Assembly (NCBI GenBank): GCA_017475405.1
Contig: JAFVFN010000013.1
Span: 1 to 64,000 of the forward strand
Direction: 5' to 3'
From: Elusimicrobiaceae bacterium
GTDB taxonomy: Bacteria > Elusimicrobiota > Elusimicrobia > Elusimicrobiales > Elusimicrobiaceae
Length of the DNA: 64,000 bases
Shown here one piece after another: positions 53,523 to 62,185 of this stretch. Under the pieces are notes generated by a model. That model searched no databases and was not told the origin of the DNA. It worked only from the letters and a program-made list of their open reading frames with translations. The translations under genes were made by a program, and so were the position numbers. Within the stretch, counting starts at the first letter, position 1, and every line of letters begins with the position of its first letter.

Positions 53523-56500
53523 ATGACAAAACTTCAAAATTTACTTCATACTTTTTTTAAACCTCAGACGGTAAAAACGTCCATTTTAACAATCTTATTT
53601 TTGGCGGCAGTGATGCCGGTTGTAGCTCAGACGGTAAATACCGTGAGAACTGGTGTATACTATGCAGTCAGTAATGCGAGTAGCCCTAATGAAGCTTATT
53701 GTAACTTTGCATCTACCTATAGTACGGGGACGGTTGGAGGAACTGGGTTTAACTATTATGATGTAGGCTATATTAATACAAGTACCGAAAAGACGGGAAA
53801 TCATTATTGGAAACCGGAAAGTAACCGTACAAGCAATGACCCGTGGGTAAGTTCAGCTCTTATTGAGTATGATCAACCGTATCCTACCCCTACTAGTGTG
53901 CAATATCCAAATCAGTGTTTGGGATTGTGCGCAGAGTTTGCCTGTAGTAACCTTCCAGTAGGGCAGTCTACTTATTCTATCGCATTTCCCTTGCAACGCA
54001 TTACCTTTGATATCGTAAAGTATTATAATGGCAAGAATATCAAAAATTCTGATGAAATGCCGTCTATTCGATCTATTGATATTTATCCTGCTCAGAATCC
54101 TAGTAAATATACTGAATATACATGTGGTTCATATCACTGCGCTAATGCAGGAATGGATAAAACATCTGGGAGTGATACTCGTGTAGCGGAGTGTTTGGGT
54201 GCCCATTGGGTATGTGATGGAACGCTGGATACACGTTCTTCAAAAACAACAGCACCTACTATTAGTAACACATCTGTATGTTGGCCATCTACATCGTCTC
54301 GTAAAGATGCTTGTGGTACGGGTATTGGCTCTGCGCCTACCAAGAAGGCCTATTATTATAATGGTACTAATTGGTCGGAGTCTACAAATCAGAGTGCTCG
54401 TTTTGATGGGTGTTATTGGTTCTATAAAACAGGTACTGATAATCTTAGTTCCGCTAATCCATACCAAGGCTGTTTAGTAGGGGCGGGGCATAGTGATTGT
54501 GTGGTTTTTGATAATAACGGAGCCGAAACAAATACTCCACTATCTTTTTGTACTGGATGGGATGGATTTTATGAAATTGCCGGTGAGTTCGGTAAATCCA
54601 ATGGGAATTTTGGTTACCGTGCCACGGCTTATACCAATGTGCCTTCTGATGGTGTAATTAACGATCGTATTGAAATCGAAGAAGTGGGTGTGTATCCGGG
54701 CCACAACGGAGCTACCCAAATTCCGATACAAGTAGATGTAACCAATGTGCATACTGTACGCAGTACGCCCTCCTTGGTTGGTTCTATTACGCCTGTCTCT
54801 GCGCAACCTTATACATTTACCTATCGTTTAAGTAAAGATGCGGATGTTCGTATTGCTATTTTTGATGCTTCTACAATGGATAACGCTTCCTATGCTTATT
54901 CGTCCGTACCAGGAACTGGAAATACTACTAATACGGCTAGTTTTGCCAATGGAGGGGATTACAATGCTGCAACCGGTGTGATCGTTCGTACATTAGTGGA
55001 TTGGCAACCTCGTACTGGTGAAGGTATAAAAGGAACCGATAAAGATACACAAATTTCTGATTTTGATTCTTGGGATGGTCGCCATGATGAAGGATTTTTA
55101 CTTCCTGCAGGCAATTACATTGCTTCTATTCAAGCTAAATCTCAAGATGAATGGCCTGGTATTGATTTCTCACGTGCAGTTACACGCCAAGTATCTTTGG
55201 ATCCTTTGAAACTAACGGATATTCAAGTAACGGGTCTAAATAAAAAGTCTACTGCCTATGCTACTATTTCTTATGTTCCCACGGAGCCTTCTACGGTGTA
55301 TTGGGAAGTATATACACCGGGTACTACATTTGTAGCAGGCAATGGCGTATCTGAAATTTTAACTGATTCTTCTGCACCTACAGGGACAGGTCCAACTGTA
55401 GAGGACGCAGCTGCTACTGGTTTTACGGGTTCGTTGGTATATCGTAGTACTGAACAAAAATCTGGACGTATGAACTATACCCAACGATGGGACGGCACTT
55501 GTCAGGCTGTTGATGCTTCGGGACATCCGACAAATTGTGTTCGCTCTTATGCAATTGGCGAAAAAATGTCTAATGGTACGAAAGCAACAGCTACCAATCG
55601 AACGGAAACTTTTGCATATGGTGCCCCTATGCCGGATGGCAATTATGTATATGTGTTATGGGCTGAAATTCCTTATAATGGTAAATATGTAAATGCAGTC
55701 GGATCTAGCGATAAAAAATCGCCGAAGTTTACTGCTCAAGCCACCTGTTCTCGTTCTGGCTCGGAAATTAATAATCAATGTTTTACCGGTGTAAAAACCT
55801 TAAAATATACGGTAGGTACTTTGGAGTTAGAACGTGGTTTGGTTGGCATTACCATGCAACCGGTTACTTATGCCACGTTAGGTTCCAGTCCCACGGCTTA
55901 TGGTTTGGATCCGTTTGTATTTAAATATGCGTTAGATCGTGATGCTCAAGTGATTGCCACGGTGGAAAACACCGCCGGTGTGGTGGTCAAACACCTCACA
56001 TTGGCTGATGGTGAGCCGAATGTGGCGCAGCAACTTAATACGTTAACATGGGATGGTCGGGACAATCAAGGCCGTATGGTCTATCCGGGTACCTATATGT
56101 TCCGTGTAAAAGCACAGGATGCCATGTTCCCGGCGCAGTCTAACGAAGCGATTACCATCTTCCCCGTAGATATGTATCGTTTAGTGGATGTGTCTACTAC
56201 AGATGTCTATGGAGACAGTACGGCTAAAGCAACGATTTCGTATCATTTGTCCAAAACAATGAATGCACAAATCAACATCTATAATAAGGATGTGGTCATT
56301 CCTAATTATAATAGTACTACCGGAGATTATAATGATGCCAAAGTAACGGCCGTTTATAACGGTAATACGACAGGTATTTCAAATACGACCGTACAAAACG
56401 GAGTTACCTATATTACAGCGGGTGCAGCCAGTGTTACGGTTAATGGGACGAATGTTTCCAATACGGGAGTAGAAATCCCAGTAAATGGTTCAGCGGTAGC

Positions 56501-58691
56501 TTATGCAGCATGTACCGGAGGATATTGCCGCAATACATGGTCCAGTGCTACAGAATACAATATTGTGGGGAACCGTGACCTGAATGCTGATCTTACCAAT
56601 TTGAACAGCAATCCTAACGATACGGATCATAATAATGAAACGCTTGCCGGTACATACACCGTGTACTTAAAACAGGAATTGTTAAATATTCCAGATCCGT
56701 CTACAGCTGTATGGCCGCCCCGAATTTGTAATACAACGCAGGACAGCAGTATCTTATATGTGGCTGGCGATGCTGACGTGACAAGTGGTAAAGCAACTGT
56801 AGGTGCGGTAAGTCCGGCTAAGGTAAACAATACCCAAACGGCTTGTATTTATGTAAACGATCCTTCATTTACCAATTATCCGACAGCTGCCCAAGCTTCA
56901 GCGGGTGTGGTAGATGTACGTTTGCAACCCATCCATACTTTTGATCGCTCTAAACTCAGCACGGGTGATGATGTCATTAACATGGAAGAATGGGATGCGT
57001 TGTATTTCTACAACCCCACTCCGTCCAGTGAACGTCATACTGCGGCTGAAATTGCCAAATGTACAAATTCTAAAGAAAAAGCGAACTGTCCTTATGAAAT
57101 GGTGCCGGATGGTCAATATCCATTCTTTATCTCGGCGCGTTCTAACGAACCGTTTAACCGCTACTATTATGATGCAACTCGTGATGCGGGAAAAACGCTT
57201 GCAGGAACATACAGCATTTCTGGACAACCATTTACGAAACAAGGAACCAATGGCACGCAGGATGTACAGCAGGAAGATTATCTCTATGCTTCCGACAAAG
57301 TGGTGCACAAAATCAATATTACCCGCGGACCTGTATATTTCTTAGACGGTTCGTTGAATGTCTATCCCAATGCGCCGCAGTTGTTTAATGCCTCTTCTAC
57401 GACGTTGACTTTCATCCCGCCCTACGAAATTAACTTTGCGATTTCTCGTGCGGCTACCGTAGAAGTGGCGATTGTCGCGTTGGAAGCCGGTATGTGTTCA
57501 CCGGTCACGGACAATGTACTTTCCAAGACTGTCAATGTGTATGAATCCCGTACCAACGTGGCGGGGGATATCTGTAAGTTCCTCTCTACCATGACTATTC
57601 GCAATACGGGTAACTTTGATGCTAACGTCATTCGTAAGATTTATTGGGATGGTACCGATCATACCGGCAATTACGTCAAACCGGGTACTTATGAAGTACG
57701 TTTAACGGCACGTAACTATCCGGATTCCGGTCTGTATCAAGCTACGGTCAAGTCCATTACACTCACGGCCAACCTGCTCAAAGTGTATGACTTGTTGGAA
57801 GCTGATAACTATTCCATTGCTGCTCGCAATACGGATATGAAGATCGGATACCAGATTTCCGTACCGATGAAAGTAGCGATCCAAATCTTAAAACCGGGTA
57901 CTACCATTTACGATTATTCCAAAGGGACCTTGCGTAACCCCACCACGGGTAAAGAGGTGCAGGATATTCGCGAAGTACTCGTACGTTCTATTGTGGGTAT
58001 TCGCCCCGGTACTACGCTGATTGAAGAAGTGTGGGACGGACGTGACTATGCCCAACAAGAAGTACCGGATGGGGTATATCCGTTCCGCTTTGTAACGTCG
58101 CTTGATTCTGCGGCGATTGACAGTGTGACCGGCGAAATCCTGTTTGGAGATGACTCGTCTAGCGATCCGACCCAGTGGAAAGTCAACCGGGTAGCCGATA
58201 CTTATGAATACCAAAACCTGCATAAGGCCACGGTAGCTGTTGGCGACGGACGCTTTGTCTGCGAAGATTGGCAGAAGACAGTATTCTTCTACCCCAACCC
58301 GCTTCGTGATGCCAGCAAGGGTACACTGGAAATTACCAAAATGCCGGTGCCGGGTACGGTATCTATTAAATACTTTAACTTGGCCGGTGACTTGGTACGC
58401 GACAGTGATTATACCTGTGTGGACGCTAATAACTATCAAACCACGATGGGCAAAGACCTGTACTTCCAACCGGATAACAATGTCAGTACCAATCGTTTGA
58501 CGCCGGAAGAACTGGATCCGAACACAGGAACATTCTATAACATTCGTAACGCGGCCCTGCGCTGTAAATGGGACCGCACCAACCAACACGGCAAGAAAGT
58601 AGCGCGCGGTGTATACTTCGGTCTGGTTGACTTTAAGGCGTATAACGGACGTGAACATTGTCAAAAAGTGGTAAAGATTTTAATCCCGTAA
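53523..58691 (+). CDS. Giant exported protein with FlgD-Ig-like repeats
   Basis: This 1722-residue precursor uses the ATG at 53523 with an AAGGGA site; a TTG at 53502 is in frame. It has a signal peptide (about residues 1-36, ending MPVVAQ) and a Cys-rich, aromatic first part (to about 400). After that, at least five FlgD-type Ig-like units are marked by WDGRHDEG, WDGRDNQGRMVYPGTY, WDGTDHTGNYVKPGTY, WDGRDYAQQEVPDGVY and a last WDRTNQHGKKVARGVY. The C-terminus ends QKVVKILIP, the style of C-terminal sorting/FlgD-like domains. With the PorV-family gene next to it, this may be an outer-surface protein exported by a PorV-dependent route or a Tad-associated adhesin. Confidence 0.88.
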   Translation: MTKLQNLLHTFFKPQTVKTSILTILFLAAVMPVVAQTVNTVRTGVYYAVSNASSPNEAYCNFASTYSTGTVGGTGFNYYDVGYINTSTEKTGNHYWKPESNRTSNDPWVSSALIEYDQPYPTPTSVQYPNQCLGLCAEFACSNLPVGQSTYSIAFPLQRITFDIVKYYNGKNIKNSDEMPSIRSIDIYPAQNPSKYTEYTCGSYHCANAGMDKTSGSDTRVAECLGAHWVCDGTLDTRSSKTTAPTISNTSVCWPSTSSRKDACGTGIGSAPTKKAYYYNGTNWSESTNQSARFDGCYWFYKTGTDNLSSANPYQGCLVGAGHSDCVVFDNNGAETNTPLSFCTGWDGFYEIAGEFGKSNGNFGYRATAYTNVPSDGVINDRIEIEEVGVYPGHNGATQIPIQVDVTNVHTVRSTPSLVGSITPVSAQPYTFTYRLSKDADVRIAIFDASTMDNASYAYSSVPGTGNTTNTASFANGGDYNAATGVIVRTLVDWQPRTGEGIKGTDKDTQISDFDSWDGRHDEGFLLPAGNYIASIQAKSQDEWPGIDFSRAVTRQVSLDPLKLTDIQVTGLNKKSTAYATISYVPTEPSTVYWEVYTPGTTFVAGNGVSEILTDSSAPTGTGPTVEDAAATGFTGSLVYRSTEQKSGRMNYTQRWDGTCQAVDASGHPTNCVRSYAIGEKMSNGTKATATNRTETFAYGAPMPDGNYVYVLWAEIPYNGKYVNAVGSSDKKSPKFTAQATCSRSGSEINNQCFTGVKTLKYTVGTLELERGLVGITMQPVTYATLGSSPTAYGLDPFVFKYALDRDAQVIATVENTAGVVVKHLTLADGEPNVAQQLNTLTWDGRDNQGRMVYPGTYMFRVKAQDAMFPAQSNEAITIFPVDMYRLVDVSTTDVYGDSTAKATISYHLSKTMNAQINIYNKDVVIPNYNSTTGDYNDAKVTAVYNGNTTGISNTTVQNGVTYITAGAASVTVNGTNVSNTGVEIPVNGSAVAYAACTGGYCRNTWSSATEYNIVGNRDLNADLTNLNSNPNDTDHNNETLAGTYTVYLKQELLNIPDPSTAVWPPRICNTTQDSSILYVAGDADVTSGKATVGAVSPAKVNNTQTACIYVNDPSFTNYPTAAQASAGVVDVRLQPIHTFDRSKLSTGDDVINMEEWDALYFYNPTPSSERHTAAEIAKCTNSKEKANCPYEMVPDGQYPFFISARSNEPFNRYYYDATRDAGKTLAGTYSISGQPFTKQGTNGTQDVQQEDYLYASDKVVHKINITRGPVYFLDGSLNVYPNAPQLFNASSTTLTFIPPYEINFAISRAATVEVAIVALEAGMCSPVTDNVLSKTVNVYESRTNVAGDICKFLSTMTIRNTGNFDANVIRKIYWDGTDHTGNYVKPGTYEVRLTARNYPDSGLYQATVKSITLTANLLKVYDLLEADNYSIAARNTDMKIGYQISVPMKVAIQILKPGTTIYDYSKGTLRNPTTGKEVQDIREVLVRSIVGIRPGTTLIEEVWDGRDYAQQEVPDGVYPFRFVTSLDSAAIDSVTGEILFGDDSSSDPTQWKVNRVADTYEYQNLHKATVAVGDGRFVCEDWQKTVFFYPNPLRDASKGTLEITKMPVPGTVSIKYFNLAGDLVRDSDYTCVDANNYQTTMGKDLYFQPDNNVSTNRLTPEELDPNTGTFYNIRNAALRCKWDRTNQHGKKVARGVYFGLVDFKAYNGREHCQKVVKILIP

Positions 58692-58702
58692 GAAGGAGTT
58701 CA

Positions 58703-58711
58703 TGCTATAAT
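58703..58711 (+). promoter_or_regulatory. Extended -10 before the PorV-family gene
   Basis: TGCTATAAT lies 23 bases before the ATG at 58735. It could give the downstream genes their own transcript. Confidence 0.5.
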
Positions 58712-58734
58712 ATAGTAAGGAATTAAAAAACTTT

Positions 58735-59712
58735 ATGAAGATATCACATTTAGTAACTGCAGGTTTGCTTGTAGGGGTGCTCAGCACCAACGCACTGGCG
58801 ATTCACCGAAATGCCGGTACCAGTGCCGGAGCGTTTTTAAAGATTGATGCCGGTGCCCCGCGTGCCCAGGCACTGGGTAATGCGTTTGTATCTGTAGCAG
58901 ACGGACCAGAGGCCTTATTTTGGAACCCGGCCGGTGCGGCCAGTGCTACTACGCGCGAAGTGCAGTTTACGTATTTGGATTATCTGCAGGGGTATAAGGC
59001 CCGTACGCTTGCGTATTTGCAACCCATTGGTAAAACCATTATCGGGTTAACCGTGAACTACATGGATATGGATCACTTCGATTTTCGTGACGAGTGGGGT
59101 AATAAAAATCCGGAAGTTGGTGTACCGGTTCAAAACTTTGTAGGTAGTTTATCCATTGCCCGCGGGTTTTTGAACCAAAAACTGCAACTGGGCGGTACGG
59201 CCAAGTATATTACGGAACGTTTGTATAACGGTTCAGGTCATAACCACTATGATAACGTCGGATTTGACGTGGGTGCCAAACTGCGTTTAGTCAATTGGCT
59301 GGGACTGGGCGGTGCCTTGGTGAACTTGGGAGATAAAGAAGAAATGCCGCGCGGTTGGCGCGTGGGTGCGGATTTAAATACCCGTTACTTTACGATTTCC
59401 GGCGAATATATGAAATACGTGGATGATAAGGCCCGCTACGGAGTAGGATTGGAAGTACACATCCCGGAAGATTTGTTGCAGGTGGCCCGGTTTGATCTGC
59501 GGGTCGGATATTACACCCGTGACAACACCGGTATTAATACCGAAGACAGCTGGGTCAAAGAAGTGGGACTGGAAGAAACTTCCCGTGTATCGTTCGGGTT
59601 TGGTATTTACAGTTCGGAATTATTCGGTTACGGCGCGTCCATTGACTATGCCGTTACTCCGTTTGGAGCGTTGGGAACTTCGCAACAGTTAGCAGTTTCC
59701 CTACAGTTCTAG
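58735..59712 (+). CDS. PorV/PorQ-family outer-membrane protein
   Basis: The 325-residue precursor has a signal peptide (about 1-22, ending NALA), then the family signature GAFLKIDAGAPRAQALGNAF and FWNPAGAA, followed by alternating beta strands and a C-terminal aromatic (SLQF) as in beta-barrel proteins. PorV shuttles type 9 secretion cargo in Bacteroidetes; homologs also occur in other phyla without a full type 9 system. The neighbouring FlgD-Ig protein is a plausible client. The Tad genes follow after three bases. Confidence 0.88.
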   Translation: MKISHLVTAGLLVGVLSTNALAIHRNAGTSAGAFLKIDAGAPRAQALGNAFVSVADGPEALFWNPAGAASATTREVQFTYLDYLQGYKARTLAYLQPIGKTIIGLTVNYMDMDHFDFRDEWGNKNPEVGVPVQNFVGSLSIARGFLNQKLQLGGTAKYITERLYNGSGHNHYDNVGFDVGAKLRLVNWLGLGGALVNLGDKEEMPRGWRVGADLNTRYFTISGEYMKYVDDKARYGVGLEVHIPEDLLQVARFDLRVGYYTRDNTGINTEDSWVKEVGLEETSRVSFGFGIYSSELFGYGASIDYAVTPFGALGTSQQLAVSLQF

Positions 59713-59715
59713 TTT

Positions 59716-59898
59716 ATGTTAAAGCAGGGGAAGAAAACACTACAGGATAAAAAAGGTCAAAGTACTACGGAATATATTGTCGTGGTGGCCGGCCTGGTCA
59801 GTGCATTCCTTTCCTTTTATGTGTTTTACTCACACCTGGTGCCGCAACAGTTTGACCAGGGAGCAAAATTGATTTTGACGGATTATAATGCAAAATAA
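59716..59898 (+). CDS. Flp-type pilin / class III signal protein 1
   Basis: This 60-residue protein has a basic leader (KKTLQDKKG), processing site G/QSTTEYIVVVAGL with Glu at +5, and one hydrophobic helix. It resembles Flp pilins and the archaeal-type QSTTEY class. It could be a minor Flp pilin of the Tad system. No strong ribosome binding site; it starts three bases after the PorV-family stop, so it may be translationally coupled. Confidence 0.8.
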   Translation: MLKQGKKTLQDKKGQSTTEYIVVVAGLVSAFLSFYVFYSHLVPQQFDQGAKLILTDYNAK

Positions 59899-59919
59899 AA
59901 TTTGAAGTTAGGAGGAGTT

Positions 59920-60141
59920 ATGAAATATATCGTAGCCTTGCAAAATAAAGCCGATGCACTCAGAGCCAATGTATTAGGTACGCTGACCCGCAAAGAAGGT
60001 CAGAACACCGTAGAATACGTACTCATGCTCGTCGTCGTAGTCGGTGTGGCCGTATTAGTGGGCGGTTTAATTAAGAGCTTTATGCCTGAGTTCTGGGAGA
60101 ACATCAAAGGTAAAATCCTGGGTGGTGCTAACAGCCTGTAA
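59920..60141 (+). CDS. flp: Flp-type pilin 2
   Basis: This 73-residue Flp prepilin has the leader MKYIVALQNKADALRANV, processing site G/QNTVEYVLMLVVVVG, and a short hydrophilic end. An AGGAGG site fixes the ATG at 59920, although the frame is open to a TTG at 59902. It is the likely major subunit of the Tad pilus because of its strong translation signal. Confidence 0.88.
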   Translation: MKYIVALQNKADALRANVLGTLTRKEGQNTVEYVLMLVVVVGVAVLVGGLIKSFMPEFWENIKGKILGGANSL

Positions 60142-60144
60142 TTT

Positions 60145-60630
60145 ATGAAAATTTTTCATGGGAAGCGCGGTCAGGTAACCGTGGAGCTAATGTTGGTGTT
60201 GCCTGTATTTATGCTCGTAATATTCTTTGTGCTTGAATATGGCAACCTGGCTTACCGCACGCTTGTTTTAAACCACGCTTCCTATGAATTTGCCCGTATA
60301 GCGGCACTTACGGGGGTAGATGCCCCCAGTGGCCCGGCGAACCGGACCACCATGATGCAGAAGATTGACCAGTCCAAACGTAAAGTATTTGGGCGGGAAG
60401 CTGAAAGACTCAGCGTACAGATAAAAGTAGAAAACACCGGGGTGGACCCGATGTATCGAAAACATCGTCATCAGGACGTATTGGTAACGATAACGTATCC
60501 GGTAAAATTATTATTTCCGGGAACCAGTTATATTTTGGCGGATGAACCCCGCCGGGAAGGGATACGCAAAATACAAACTACCGCGCGTATGCCTGTGGAA
60601 AAAGCGTATTTAAGCTCGGACCAACGGTAG
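60145..60630 (+). CDS. tadE: TadE-like pseudopilin
   Basis: This 161-residue protein has the short leader MKIFHGKRG/QVTVELMLVLPVF, one membrane helix and an LVLNHASYEFARIAAL segment usual in TadE. It would be processed by the same peptidase as the Flp pilins, since all share G-Q-x-T-x-E. It starts three bases after flp. Confidence 0.86.
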   Translation: MKIFHGKRGQVTVELMLVLPVFMLVIFFVLEYGNLAYRTLVLNHASYEFARIAALTGVDAPSGPANRTTMMQKIDQSKRKVFGREAERLSVQIKVENTGVDPMYRKHRHQDVLVTITYPVKLLFPGTSYILADEPRREGIRKIQTTARMPVEKAYLSSDQR

Positions 60631-60670
60631 TACAGATTTGATACGTGATTTTAGGTTGTAAGGAGAACAA

Positions 60671-61426
60671 ATGAAAAAAGGTTTTTTATTTCCACTCTTG
60701 TTGGCCATATTGGCCGCTGTAGTGTATGCCATGATCGTAAGTCGTGCCGAAAAGAAACTCAACGACGCTAAAAACGTTAAATATGTATTTGTTCCGACGC
60801 GTGATATTAAAGAGCGCGAAGTCATCAAACGTGATTTTGTCAAAACCGTTCCCGTGCCGGCTGCTTACCTGCAGAAAGATGCGTTTACCTATACGACCGA
60901 TGCGGATTTTAAAGCCATTGAAAATGCTGTAGCACGTATCCAGATTCCCAAAGGCAACCAGATTTCCAAATACGCCATTACCTCGTTGTCTCCGGAAGCA
61001 GGACTTTCCAGTAAAATCCCGGTCCAGATGAGAGGTTTTATTATTAATAACATTCCGATAGCTACGGCCGGTTTGATTAAACCCGATGATAACGTGGATA
61101 TTTTGCTGACGTTCTCCGCCGTTATGAAAAACGGTACTCAGCAAAACGTAACCGTGACGTTGTTGCAAAACGTAAAAGTATTGGGTGTAGGGAACGATTT
61201 AGGGCAGGGCTTGGATGCTAAGTCTGCCTCTGCGCTAAAGAATAAAGATGAGGATGCCTCGGCCTATTCGGACAGTGTGGCTTTAGCCTTGGCTCTTTCG
61301 CCGCGTGACGCGCAATATTTGGCACTGGCACAGAAAGAGGGGGATATTTCCGTCATCCTGCGTTCACACGGAGATGTAACCAACTACTTAATGGAAATTG
61401 CCACTTTTGAAAAATTATTTAATTAA
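60671..61426 (+). CDS. cpaB: Flp pilus assembly protein CpaB
   Basis: This 251-residue protein has an N-terminal membrane helix (about 5-20), an SAF-like domain (VFVPTRDIKEREVIKRDF, about 40-57) and the CpaB C-terminal domain with RGFIINNIPIATAGLIKPDDNVDILLT read in parts. It stabilises the secretin in Tad systems. An AAGGAG site precedes the ATG. Confidence 0.9.
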   Translation: MKKGFLFPLLLAILAAVVYAMIVSRAEKKLNDAKNVKYVFVPTRDIKEREVIKRDFVKTVPVPAAYLQKDAFTYTTDADFKAIENAVARIQIPKGNQISKYAITSLSPEAGLSSKIPVQMRGFIINNIPIATAGLIKPDDNVDILLTFSAVMKNGTQQNVTVTLLQNVKVLGVGNDLGQGLDAKSASALKNKDEDASAYSDSVALALALSPRDAQYLALAQKEGDISVILRSHGDVTNYLMEIATFEKLFN

Positions 61427-61437
61427 TGGGATGAGTC

Positions 61438-62184
61438 ATGACAAATAAAAAACTAATCTATGGAGTTTCTCTTGCAGTGGCTTTGGCCGGCTTGTTTGCG
61501 CCGTCTGACGCGCAGGCTAAAAAGACACGCCTGGTAGCCGTCAGTGCCGATGTAGTCGAAATCAGCGGTACCTTGCAAAGTGTGAAAGGATTTTCCTGGA
61601 ACCAACTGTTTGACTTTGAGGAAGCCACGATTCCCGGTATTTTGTCGTTAGGGGAATTTGAGCGTAAAACGGCAGTGACCACGCGTCTTCGTTTGATGGA
61701 AACCGAAGGCCGCGCTCAGGTGCTTTCTAACCCTAAAATTGTTACGTCTTCCGGAAGCAGTGCCAAGATTACGGTGGGCGGTAAGATCCCGATACCGATT
61801 GTGAATAACCAAGGGGTGGGTTCCCAATTAGAAGAATACGGTATTTTGCTCAATGTATTGCCTACCATCATCCCGGAACGCAATAACATTATTGACCTGC
61901 AGGTACAACTTTCCGTATCTACGGTAGACTATTCTCGTACAGTTGTGATCGGTACCGCCACGGCTCCGTCTTTTACCAACCGTGACGTAGAAACTCATGT
62001 GGAGCTTAACAGCGGCGAAACATTGGTTATCGGCGGACTGAAAAGCAGTGCCCGCAACGTCAGTGAAGACCGCGTACCATTCTTGGGACGGTTGCCGCTT
62101 ATTGGACTGCTCTTTAAAAACAAAGACGTCACGGAAGAACAACGTTCTTTATTCCTGTTTATTACGGTTGAAATTGTAGAATAA
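61438..62184 (+). CDS. cpaC: Short secretin-like protein (CpaC/RcpA-type)
   Basis: The 248-residue precursor has a signal peptide (about 1-27, ending DAQA) and then almost at once the secretin domain: RLRLMETEGRAQVLSNPKIV-like core, ITVGGKIPIP, and the C-terminal GETLVIGGL and VPFLGRLPLIGLLFK motifs. CpaC proteins are usually 400-500 residues with N-terminal BON/N domains; these are missing here. It lies in the right order between cpaB and cpaE/F. Whether it forms a full channel alone or needs a partner is unclear. Confidence 0.85.
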   Translation: MTNKKLIYGVSLAVALAGLFAPSDAQAKKTRLVAVSADVVEISGTLQSVKGFSWNQLFDFEEATIPGILSLGEFERKTAVTTRLRLMETEGRAQVLSNPKIVTSSGSSAKITVGGKIPIPIVNNQGVGSQLEEYGILLNVLPTIIPERNNIIDLQVQLSVSTVDYSRTVVIGTATAPSFTNRDVETHVELNSGETLVIGGLKSSARNVSEDRVPFLGRLPLIGLLFKNKDVTEEQRSLFLFITVEIVE

Positions 62185-62185
62185 T

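Noticed and set aside
57888..58664. 258-codon minus-strand frame under the FlgD-Ig gene
   Set aside because: It is the longest antisense frame in the window but lacks a start signal and any motif, and it overlaps conserved repeats of the real gene.
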